From Cercis canadensis (lineage: Eukaryota; Streptophyta; Magnoliopsida; Fabales; Fabaceae): a DNA stretch of 64,000 nucleotides. The notes under the pieces were generated by a model. It was not told where the DNA came from, made no database searches, and saw nothing but the letters and a program-made list of their open reading frames with translations. The translations under genes were made by a program, and so were the position numbers. Positions 1 to 9,425 of this stretch are shown here, one piece after another (the first letter of the stretch is position 1; every line of letters starts with the position of its first letter). The stretch covers positions 192,725 to 256,724 of the forward strand of contig QAOA01004976.1 of assembly GCA_003255065.1 (NCBI GenBank), in the 5' to 3' direction.

Positions 1-845
1 TAAGTGAACCACGAAAACAGCAAAACCAATAGGTAATGGAGCCAGAACCTGCACCCATAATCCACAAAGCATCAGGAATCAGAGCTAAAAGGGACCACTA
101 AAAAAGGGAAAACATAAAAACGTGTAAACAGTTCTGTGCTGAACCGCATAGAGACAGATTAGAAAAACGTACAGGGACATGGGAGTCACGGGCACTTCTC
201 TTGGGATCTGTCGCAGAGAAAACGGTGTAAACAAGCACAAAGGTGCCAATGATCTCAGCACCAAGAGCAGTGCCTTTGCTGTAGCCATGAGCAACAGAGT
301 TAGTACCACCAAGGAAAGTGTTATAAGGGTGTTTCATGAAGGCCTTAACCAAACCAACACCACTAATAGCTCCCAAGCACTGTGCTACCATGTAAGCTAT
401 AGCACGAATGAGAGACACCTTACGAGCTAAGAAAAGCCCAAATGTCACTGCAGGGTTGATGTGACCTCCTATACGCAAAAACAATGAGAGTAAGTAGTGA
501 GACACCAGAAAAAGAATTGGCATAAGAGTTGAGTGGTGATGGGTTTTCTAATTTCTTACCAGAGATACCGGCAGTGCAGTAAACAAGGACAAAAATCATG
601 CCACCGAAGGCCCAAGCGATACCCAGAAGACCAACGCCATCACATGGCCCGGTTTGCTTCTTGTTGCCGATGACAGTGGCAACGGTTATGTAGAGGAAGA
701 GAAGGGTGGCTATGAACTCTGCGATGAGAGCTCTGTAAAAGGACCAGAGCTTGAGCTCAGCAGCGTCGATGAGAGGAGCTGGTGGTGGGTCTGCGTAGTC
801 TTTTCCATGGTGGGTGTGCCCTTCTTCACTCACTTCCTTCGACAT
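1..845 (-). CDS. PIP2: PIP2-type plasma-membrane aquaporin, 5' part (3' end outside window)
   Basis: Major intrinsic protein that forms a water channel in the plasma membrane. Three exons are visible on the minus strand: 845-560, 468-173 and 48-1 (continuing off the left edge). All junctions are GT-AG, and the 296-bp second exon is typical of PIP genes. The protein starts [17 protein letters not shown] and has the PIP-type helix 1 ([17 protein letters not shown]). It also has the first NPA box in [13 protein letters not shown], loop B serine ARKVS (a known PIP phosphosite), and loop D with the DSHVP histidine used in pH gating. The second NPA box lies outside. Loop C reads [11 protein letters not shown] where most PIPs have GGGAN. 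The moderately short N-terminus and [14 protein letters not shown] point to subgroup PIP2 rather than PIP1. The 845 start is the first Met and matches the family. Confidence 0.95.
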
Positions 846-1021
846 CTTTCAGAGATTCTGGGTTTTCTCTCTCTTCTCTTGTTTTCTTCTTTGCTCTTCT
901 AGAGTTGTACCTAAAGCTTCGATTGAGAATGGGAGGGGTTAGTCCTTTTAAGAATGGGGAGAAGGGCAAAGAAACAGTGAATTTTCACGATAAGACAAGG
1001 GCAGCTTTGGAATTTAAAAAA

Positions 1022-1069
1022 CTGATATTATAAAATAGCCAATGAGAATGAGAGAGAGAGAGAGAGAGA
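1022..1069 (-). promoter_or_regulatory. Possible upstream elements of the aquaporin gene plus GA microsatellite
   Basis: About 180-220 bp upstream of the aquaporin start, the minus strand carries ATTGG (CAAT-box-like) followed by TATTTTATAA (TATA-like). Directly upstream lies a (GA/CT)n run at 1051-1069, a common feature of plant core promoters. Position and motifs only; transcription start not known. Confidence 0.3.
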
Positions 1070-2138
1070 AAGGGAAAGAAGAGAAAAAAGCATGCATGAG
1101 CTGAGAGTGAGTGGGACCAAGATGAACAGCGTGACCATGTGAGAGCTAATCATCTATCGGGTAGCCACAAGCGATTGTAGGGCTCAAGTGTCAGCCTGGC
1201 AACCAAATTAAGCTAGAAAAAGCCACGCTTGCAACGGTCTTTTCTTGTCCCTTTCTCTCTTCTCTTTCTCTCTCTAATTAACCTTAATCCATGGTGTTCT
1301 ACCTAACTCTGCCTCAATTTCAAGGGCTCTTAACCACACCATAATTACCATTAATATTATCTTAACTTTAACCATGGATTGAAATCAAATGACCCTTGGT
1401 AACATGGATTAACCACAATAATGCCCTTTTAAAGTGTCCGTTGGGGAAAAGGATGGGACTGAACCGGCACCATCTAAAGAAGCAATAATGACTCACCTGG
1501 CCCATGCATCCTTTTCTTTTTGTTAGATACGTTTTTGACAATTCTAATTACAAGGAATCTCTAGTGACAATTGACAAATAATGTGGATTAGTAGCAGTGT
1601 GACCGATATACCCCCAAACATTCTCTCTCATTTATTTATTTAATTTAATGGGTTTGTGTGGGGACCCTTTTTCTCTTTTGGTTAACTTATTCTTATAGGA
1701 GAATTACAAAAAAGAAAAAAAAAACATATTTTTTTTCTTTTTTTTTAATTCTCCCAATTCTTATCTGGTAGAAATAGGATCATCGTCAAACATGTCTCTG
1801 ATGTGCTTCTCTCAGTGCCTTGTCCTTATCCATCAACGGCACTATGTTTTTTTAAGAAGCAGAGCTGCAGAAGGATTGAGTGTGGCCATTAAGCATTGAC
1901 AATGATGTTCCTTCACTCCAAAATTTATGTCATTTATGCTCAAGCAATTAAGAGCTATATCTTCTTTCCAATTCAAAAGGAAAAGATATAAATGGTCCTG
2001 AAAAATCAGCCCTATTTTTTTTCTTTAGCTTCCTTGACCGTTAGTTTTTGAAGTCAATTGGAAATTTGAAATTTTTGAAGGTCTAATTCAAACAATTAAA
2101 ACTATAAGAATGATAAGAAAACATATAAAATTGAGAAG
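1070..2138. other. Intergenic, no gene seen
   Basis: AT-rich upstream flank of the aquaporin gene. No exon-like or conserved coding signal was recognised on either strand, only homopolymer runs near 1705-1745. Confidence 0.5.
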
Positions 2139-2146
2139 TATAATTT

Positions 2147-2323
2147 AGGGAATTGCTATTTTCACACTTGATTTTATTAATGTCATACTATATTTAATGT
2201 CTAAAAAAAATATTTAATATAAAAATATTTCATATTAATTAAAAATAATTTAGTCTATATCATAGTTAGATATTAAATTAAAGTGTGACATTAACAAAAT
2301 AAAATATAAAAATAACAGTTCTC
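2147..2323. mobile_element. MITE, 177 bp, 8-bp target duplication
   Basis: The ends are inverted (AGGGAATTGCTATTTT at left; the right end reads GAGAACTGTTATTTT on the opposite strand). The direct repeat TATAATTT flanks it at 2139-2146 and 2324-2331. A related element lies at 15248-15510. It is non-coding and its superfamily is uncertain (8-bp duplication fits hAT or Mutator-like). Confidence 0.7.
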
Positions 2324-2331
2324 TATAATTT

Positions 2332-2776
2332 GACTTATAACATAATTAATTTAGCACTACATTCTTCTCTAATATTATCATTCATATAAATTTTGTTTTA
2401 TCTTTTTATGTCTTGGTGTGAAAAATACACTAAATGCAACAATATTAATTAAATAAGACTGATTAACATCAGTGACAAATGTAAAGGGAGGCCAGCAGAG
2501 CACTAGCTCCCTCATGTTCCATTTTTTTTTTATATAAAATTTCTTAGAAAAATATTTAATATTTTTACATTTTTATAATTTAACCCCCACTTTTATAATN
2601 AACCCTCACTTTTATAATTTGACCCCCCATTAAGTTATTTCTAGATTCATCGACATAAAATTCTATACAAAACAAGTTGACTTAAACATAAAATTCTCAA
2701 ATATTATCATTATAGGGTAGATGGATTGATGTATATCAAAATATTCAAAATTTTCCAATTGAATTCCATTAGAGCA
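2332..2776. other. Intergenic, with single N at 2600
   Basis: No gene seen. The N at 2600 separates two copies of a short CCCTCACTTTTATAAT-like motif, as at other single-N positions in this window. Confidence 0.4.
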
Positions 2777-2786
2777 TTGTAAGTAA

Positions 2787-3987
2787 GCCAAGTCTACAAT
2801 ACCCATTGATGAAAATGGGCATCGGTGCAAAGGCTCTTTATGAACGTTGGATTTTCATTCAATGGTCTAGATTGTGTTTAGTGTTACTTGAAGAACTAGT
2901 TTTAAGAAATACAACAATATGACTCAATATTTTTATAAAATTATGCAATGACCCCATAATTTTTCCGCCTTTGCACTCTTCGGCAACACCTTCATCAGGC
3001 CCCCTTTCATTGCCTCGTCTCCCTCATAGTCTCGTTGGTCTCCATCTGTGGTCTCCCTTCCTCTGGGCTTGGTGAGGTTCGTCAATGGCTCCTATTGCTT
3101 CTAAACAACGATTCAATCTACAAGAAAACAACATCTCTGTAATACTCGAATCTAAACCCATCTCGGCAACTTCAATCTTTCTTCCCTATTCTTCTTCAAT
3201 CTTTTTCACTTGACAGCGACGTGGGTGTTGGAATTTGGTAGCACCCCTTTGTAAACTCGACCAAACCCACTAAACCCAATAAGCTGTTTGTCTTTGAAGC
3301 CCCACACAAATCCCTTTTCCCCTCATCCCCTCCCCTCCCTTCTTATACTCCACTCTTCTGTCACTACTTCTCTTCATCTTCCATTGTTGTTGAAAAGTTG
3401 AGTTACTAGGAAGAATGGAAGAAGCAAAAGGAAATACAAGAGAATTTTAAGTCTTTCAATTCTTGGTGTTTTGAGAAAATGAAGCTAAGTTATATGTGGG
3501 ATGTAGAATTTTTGTTTCTCTGTTGTTTCTTCTTTTCTCTGTTCAACTGGCCAAGGGCTAGTTAGGGTTTGTTATAGTGAAATCTGATTGCTTTGCTTGA
3601 AATTTTGGTCTTTGAGCTTAACAGAAGAAGACCCTTGATAAATTTTTACTCAATTTCGTGTTGATCTGTGGCTTTCAATTCAAGCGATGTTGGGAATTTC
3701 TCAAACCATCTATTTGTTGTCGAGTTCGACACTATCCAGGACTTCGAATTCAGTGACATCAATGATAGCCATGTGGATGTCAATCTTAATAGCTTAACAT
3801 CAAACAAATATGTTCCTGCTGCGTATTTTACAGATGAGTCAACAAAGCAAGACCTTAATTTGAAGAGTGGTAAGGTGATTCAAGAAGAAGAAGAAGAAGG
3901 CTAGACCACACATGTGACTTAATCTCAGCCATTTATTAGTCTTTGCACCGGTGCCCATTTTCATTAATGGGTATTGTAGACTTGCCC
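2787..3987. mobile_element. Non-autonomous Mutator-like element (Pack-MULE) with captured lectin-kinase fragment
   Basis: A direct repeat TTGTAAGTAA flanks the element at 2777-2786 and 3988-3997, the 9-11 bp size made by Mutator-like transposases. Inside it, about 45-bp terminal inverted repeats match with few differences. The left begins GCCAAGTCTACAATACCC and the right, on the opposite strand, begins GGGCAAGTCTACAATACCC. Both continue through a shared block ending GGTGCAAAG. No transposase is present in the 1.2 kb. The interior is richer in GC than its surroundings and contains part of an L-type lectin receptor kinase (separate entry). Another stretch at about 2960-3400 looks unlike the neighbouring AT-rich DNA but was not identified. 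Gene capture between long inverted repeats is the defining property of Pack-MULEs. Confidence 0.85.
3668..3904 (+). pseudogene. Captured fragment of L-type lectin receptor kinase (legume-lectin domain)
   Basis: The open frame reads NHLFVVEFDTIQDFEFSDIN, then a stretch with NSLTSNKYVPAAYF and STKQDLNLKSGKVIQ. This matches the central beta-sheet part of the legume-lectin domain of plant L-type LecRKs, including the VEFDT strand that binds metal in lectins. About 70 residues are recognisable. After SGKVIQ the match ends abruptly in a GAA repeat and a stop. Upstream a stop lies two codons before the nominal GTG start, so there is no signal peptide, transmembrane segment or kinase domain. The fragment lies wholly inside the Mutator-like element and is best read as captured exon sequence, not as a working gene. 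Whether it is transcribed is unknown. Confidence 0.8.
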
Positions 3988-4496
3988 TTGTAAGTAAACT
4001 AGTTTGATGGTTATAAATGATCTAAAGTGAGGACTCTTTGGCTTCTCAAAAAATAAGTCAAAACTAAATAGCTTTATTATTTCTTTAACTTTCTGTAACT
4101 TTCTTCATTTTATCAACTTTCGTGATTCCTTCTCGCTTTGGAGCAATTACTTTTATCAAAGTTAGAGTAAAGTTTGCAGAGTGTGGAAGATAATAAATTT
4201 TGATATATAATTATAAACTAAACTGGAATCTAATGAAACCCCAAAAATGAAAACGCACTTAATATATGTAACATTAGAAATTTAGAAGATGAAAGGATAG
4301 GGCAAACGTGTAAGTATATGGATAGTGTCAAATCTGCAAGATACGATATGTCTACGGAATAAAAAAAAAAAGATAAGAGGTAGCTGTTTGGAATCTGATT
4401 AGGATGGCCCCAGCAGGTTTTAGACATTGCCAAATCCCAATCCATGGAAATGGAAACTGGAAAGTACACAACGCAGCCTTTTTTTTTTTTTTTTTT

Positions 4497-4667
4497 NNNN
4501 NNNNNNNNNNNNNNNNNNNNNNNNNNNNNNNNNNNNNNNNNNNNNNNNNNNNNNNNNNNNNNNNNNNNNNNNNNNNNNNNNNNNNNNNNNNNNNNNNNNN
4601 NNNNNNNNNNNNNNNNNNNNNNNNNNNNNNNNNNNNNNNNNNNNNNNNNNNNNNNNNNNNNNNNNNN
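4497..4667. other. Assembly gap (171 N)
   Basis: Run of N flanked by poly-T on the left and an A-rich stretch on the right. Translations across it are meaningless. Confidence 0.99.
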
Positions 4668-5140
4668 TAAAAAAGAAAATCATTCTCTCTCTCATTTCTC
4701 TTTGTCTCTCTGCCCCATCGTCCCTTCCCTCTCTCTCCAACTCTTCTTCTCTCTCAATCTCTATCCCATTGTCCCCTCTCTCTCTCTCTGTCCCATCGTC
4801 CCTAGCACCCATGCCCCTCCCTCTCTCTATAACTCTTTCATTCTCGGATCACCACCATGGAACTTTGATGCGATTATCCCTGCTTCTAAGTGCACCCATG
4901 GATGCCACAGAACAACATTGTCAAGTAGATTTTGCAGACAATGGCTTAGTGGTGAGTAGAATCACTCTTTCGAGCAGAAATATTTGTAGGCTTCCATAAT
5001 TGAGAACCCAAAAAGGACAGACATGGTATGCAAAAACAAAACATGAAAATTGAAACATGACAATATTATTTACTCGTTTTAAAAATCCCAACTTCATCAG
5101 CATGGAAAACGAAAGTGAAAAAAGTTTGCATGCTAAGGAA
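4668..5140. other. Pyrimidine-rich low-complexity DNA, no gene
   Basis: Degenerate CT-rich repeats with recurring CCCATCGTCCC and CCCATTGTCCC motifs occupy 4680-4830. The rest shows nothing recognised. Confidence 0.5.
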
Positions 5141-5204
5141 GCCACTCTGATTATTAGAGCCTGGTTTTGATCCAAGGACCTGTGGGTTATGGGCCCACCA
5201 CGCT
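5141..5204 (-). pseudogene. Rearranged initiator tRNA-Met fragment (3' part followed by 5' end)
   Basis: Read on the minus strand, 5204-5152 matches the plant initiator tRNA-Met from just before the anticodon stem to the 3' end. It contains GTGGGCCCATAACCCAC (anticodon stem-loop with CAT), the TCCTTGG...CCAGG T arm and the acceptor strand CTCTAAT plus A. Immediately after it, 5151-5141 reads ATCAGAGTGGC, which is the first 11 bases of the same tRNA. The D arm and 5' acceptor are missing upstream, so the order is 3' part then 5' end. In the T stem an A-T pair is replaced by T-A, so pairing is kept. Not an intact tRNA gene. The family sequence is from general knowledge of the conserved plant molecule. 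Confidence 0.75.
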
Positions 5205-5302
5205 GGAATTACAATGGCAAGCCTGCAAGAGAAAAAAGAATAAGCTGGAATTCTTAATCCCATGGTGGGATTTGCAACTGGGTATAAGTGGATGTCACGA
5301 CA

Positions 5303-5392
5303 CAAAGAGACGCGCCGTGGGCCTCACGGCGCGTCCAGTCAGCAGGCGCCAGAGGGCCCACGGCGTGTCTGTGGGCCCCGCGTTTGACGAAT
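5303..5392. repeat. GC-rich palindromic core related to the 33-kb foldback element
   Basis: GCGCCGTGGGCCTCACGGCGC and the nearby GGGCCCACGGCGTG repeat the hairpin motif of the element at 33020-33487. The flanks of a full element are not clear here, so this may be a degraded or partial copy. Confidence 0.5.
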
Positions 5393-5924
5393 AATTTTTT
5401 TTTTTATTTCTAGTTTTTTTTAAACTACATTATTCTCGTAATTACGTTTCTGACTACCCTATATGTGTAATTAACTTTCTCTTCTACATTTATTCGGTCA
5501 AAGTGCCCTCATCCAAAAGTATAGCATAATACTTACCTTATATTTATAACATTGAATTCGCATTTACATATTTTAGAAATCACATCACATATATATCAAT
5601 AGAAAAAAGAAAACAAAAACTGAAATGATAATGTAATAAATTGGGTAGAAAAACTGCAACTTCCCTTTTGTTGAAACGGGTAGATGTTTTCTTCTTTACG
5701 GAATCGTCGAGATGAAGACAGAGAGAATGAGTTGTCCGCTTTCGAAATGGATCCGGCAACGGTCGTGTTATCTTGTGGCTCTTGGCTGTGAGTGAAGCTG
5801 GTCCCCCACAGCGAACGTTAGCTGCAGGCCCCGCACAAAAAGCACACCTCGTAAAGCAACTCAGCCAGCGACCCACCGCTGTTTCCAAAGAGATTCCCGC
5901 TTATGCACTAGAATTAAGTTTATT
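5393..5924. other. Intergenic, no gene recognised
   Basis: An AT-rich stretch, then a block at 5640-5890 with higher GC and open frames on both strands. None resembles a known family. Confidence 0.4.
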
Positions 5925-6345
5925 GATTTGAAAATTATATTTTTATAATAAAATTATATATTTATTATACTTTTTAATTAAATTATTTAAATAATATAAT
6001 TTTTAAAATATTAAAAACAAAAAAAAAATTCCAACATATGGGGACTACAAGTGGTCATATAACGTGTCTACGTGAGACATGCTAATAGCTCATTAACGTG
6101 TCTTTTTTTTCACCTTTTTAAAATTTTTTTTTTATTTGTATAGATAGTTGAAGAAAGGACATGTTGTGGGGCTACCGGCATGTTCAATGTGAACATGTCA
6201 TGTGGCCACTGGCGCGTTTAGTGGTCCATATATGTTAATTATGCTTTTTTTTATAATTTTTTTAAAAAGTGTAATATTAAGATAAATAAATTAAAAAATA
6301 TAATAAATGAGTAAAATTATTTTTAAAATACTATATTCCAATTAA
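5925..6345. mobile_element. Diverged foldback element
   Basis: AT-rich arms (left TTTATTATACTTTTTAATTA; right, as inverted complement, TTTATTATATTTTTTAATTT) surround a core with GTCTACGTGAGACATG and related short palindromes. The design matches the foldback elements at 31475-31895 and 33020-33487. Boundaries are approximate. Confidence 0.5.
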
Positions 6346-6550
6346 AGAGCCCTAAAATTATGACTTTTTTTTACCTATCTATTTTTTTCTCCCAAAAAAG
6401 ATGATTATGCCATTTGTAAAATCTATATCTATTATTTTATTTTTGACATTAGCAACTGGTAATTACCTATGTAGCATCTATTACTGCTTCCCTTCACAAA
6501 TGGTGTTCCCCTCCCCGTGACCATTTTGGTTGGTTGCAAATGTAGTGAAA

Positions 6551-6742
6551 AACAACAAGGTGTTGGTTCAGTATGAGCAAGCTGAGCCTCGAGGCATTAT
6601 AGGTTAATAGTCTTAAGTTTGAATCCTTGGAATTGTACTTGTTAAGAGAGATTAACCGGTTACTGCCCTCGTCCTGAACAAGAATTAATCTCATATCTAA
6701 ACAGTGTATGAATACCTTGAGTGTAAGCAAAAAAAAAAAAAA
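6551..6742 (+). mobile_element. tRNA-derived SINE with poly-A tail
   Basis: It has a polymerase-III A-box-like TGGTTCAGTATG near the start, a B-box-like AGTTTGAATCC about 45 bp later and a 16-base A tail. Nearly identical 12-bp flanks AATGTAGTGAAA (6539-6550) and AATGCAGTGAAA (6743-6754) form the target duplication. Length about 190 bp, normal for plant SINEs. Non-coding. Confidence 0.8.
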
Positions 6743-6784
6743 AATGCAGTGAAAGAAAGAAAAAGAAAATACCAATTTCTTTGT

Positions 6785-7200
6785 GGTGAGGACTATGTTA
6801 CACCCTTCCTTAGAGGGGGTAGCGCTACAGCCTCCCTCAGTTGAGTGGATTCAGGTGAGACTCACTCAATAATTTTGATGTCATTGTAAAGATCTCGAAA
6901 AATTGAATCACCCAATATATGTCAAAACACACAATTCTTTATAAAATGTAAAAACAACACGATATTAAAAAATGTGCTAAAAAATAACTTTTTTAAGTTT
7001 ATTTTTTGACACATTTTTTATATTATATCGTTCTTACATTTTATAAAAAGTTATGTGTTCTGACACATATTGAGTAACTCAATTTTTTAAAATCTTCGCA
7101 ATGACACTAAAATCATAATGTAAGTCTCACTGAATCTCACCTAATTAAAAGGGTTGTAACACTATTCTCTCTTAAAAGAGAACATAGCATAATGCTCACC
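6785..7200. mobile_element. Foldback MITE, 416 bp, copy 1 of 3
   Basis: Both ends read GGTGAG...CTATG in opposite orientation and the arms are complementary through the centre. TTTGT flanks it at 6780-6784 and 7201-7205. Related copies are at 46231-46599 and 48109-48498. Conserved internal blocks include ATTGAATCACCCAATATATG and its inverted counterpart. No coding capacity. Confidence 0.7.
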
Positions 7201-7205
7201 TTTGT

Positions 7206-9290
7206 TTTACGTTAGACTGCCTGTCATCCAATTAAAAAGACGAAAGCGGTTAACTTAATTGCCGTTAGGTTGTTAGATGATCATGCAACATCATTATAAT
7301 CGAGGATGATTATGTAGGTAATTAACATATAGATAACCAAGTACAACCTATGACAGGCTATAGTACAAGTCTTGTTTGTTCAAAATTTAAGAAAGAAACT
7401 TTTTTGGGTTACCTGAAAAAGTTATATGAATCCTCAATGGATTCAGATCTATTTATCCATCCAAGTCGAAAGTTTAAAATTTTGTCTATAACAAATTATG
7501 ATAATATTTTCTTGTAATTTATTACTATAAATTGGTAATATTATCAATTAATTTGAAAGGATGTGCTTAAACACATTATATTTTCTTCTCTATCAATAAT
7601 AATTTACATATCACTATATTAACTTAAAAAAAAAAAAAGTTGTTTCGTTGTGAGTATGACTATTTAAAATCAGTGTATTCGCTCTATATCCTCTCTTGTT
7701 TTTTCTGTTTATCTTCTCTCTCTTTATGGGTCTTTTTTCTTTTCTGCTTTAGTTGTCTATACATTATGCGAATTTACATCTAATTTTATGGATTAAATTC
7801 TATCTTTTTACGTACATTTTGACCATAAAATATGTAACTTTCAAGTAAGTTGTAACTTTATTGAACAAATTTATGGAACAAACGCAACTTGATTCCTTCT
7901 GCTCAACATATGAAACTGTGAAACACGGACGGATTCTTGTTTGTTTTAGTTGTTTTTTTCTAAACTAAAACAAACCTGTTAATCAATGGCTGTTCTCCTT
8001 GACAAATTTTTCTTATTTTGGAGAAATAAATTATCGCTCTGGTATCCTGTGCGGTGGCGGTGGCGGTGGGCCTGTGGCCTTGAAATAACGAAACAGTTCA
8101 AGAATTGTCAGTTCTTTTTGGAAAAGCATATCTGGTTCTTGGCGATCGCATGGTTCTTAGTAAGTAACACTTACACCATCATTTTCTTGATTCATGTCTA
8201 AAGGGAAGCAAATTCCAACAAGCAATTATTTGGGTCCAATTCTGGATTTTTTGAGAAGGGCTAAGAATATTCCTTCTCTCTTTCAAAATGGCACTTCAGT
8301 GTCCTTTGTTGATCGCCTTGTCATTACAAGTTCTTCAATTACTTTGTTTTTTTTCCTCTCTATTGCTGTTTTGCAATGAAACCAGAGTCATTCGCCCTAA
8401 ATTATTTGCCAAGCTGGCCTTTTGAGTATCACCATATAAACTTACTAAAAAACCCTTTCTTTACAAGTAAAATTATCTATAATCATTGTACCCGCTCTTT
8501 CTATTTTGCTGTTTTTTTCTATTTCTCTTCACAAGTCTGATATCTCTATAATCATTGTACCCGCTTGTAATTTCTTGGAAAATAATTACTAGTTAGTCAA
8601 TGCACTACTAGTTCAACCTCCGCCAACCCAACCATTCATTTTTCTTTTAATTCATGCGACTTTTGAAACCTAAAACAGCGATAGATTAGCCCCTTACCAG
8701 AGTGTGTAAGAAATTACATGGAATTGTTCGAAAATGATATGAAGGGAGGCCAAGCCCCCATGCAACGATGCAGAATGCAAATAGTTCAAACCTGTTCCCC
8801 TTCTGGTCAGTAATAAATTCAACATGAAAGATTAGATATATGATATACAGCATAGCATTATTGGATCATTATCTTTGAAAGCAAAGATTCGCTTATACCC
8901 TAGTCCTAAGAATAAGATCATTATCTTTTAAAGAGTTGGCCTTGAGGCTTGAGCTTTCTGTTATCAATATCAAAAGTAGTGGACATTTGTTTCTTTTCTC
9001 ACATGTTCATTCCTTTTGTTACTTTAGTTTCAATTTCGCATGTGAAGAAAACGGAGTTATTTATAACTGCGCTCGGGAATGTGCAAGTTGGCAAGTTGCT
9101 AACCCGGAAAATGAAATACAGAAGTTCGCCCATGTTCTAAATTGATCAAAAAAGTAAAGCCTTTTCATTTCTATGGTCTAGTATATAATAATAATAGTAA
9201 AGAAAAACGATTACCTGCAATGAAATCCTCTTTTACCTCTGTTTTGGAGCAAGATTCAAGAGGTTACAGCGATAATCTATATACCCAGCT
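7206..9290. other. Intergenic, no gene recognised
   Basis: AT-rich. A short GGCGGTGGCGGTGG tract at 8050-8070 and a few open frames of 60-70 codons at 7986-8379 show no family resemblance. The right part is the 3' flank of the next gene. Confidence 0.4.
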
Positions 9291-9425
9291 AATCTGTTTT
9301 GCCTTTGTCAGTGGTAGTGTCAATCTGGAAAACTCGCTTTTTTCTTCGCCTCTTTCCGACATTATGAAAGCCAAGATTTGTAAATCTATATACACAGTTA
9401 AGTGGGATGTGAGGATCAGAGGATG

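Noticed and set aside
4404..4999. Long open frames on both strands across 4497-4667
   Set aside because: Mostly N; the open frame is produced by the gap.
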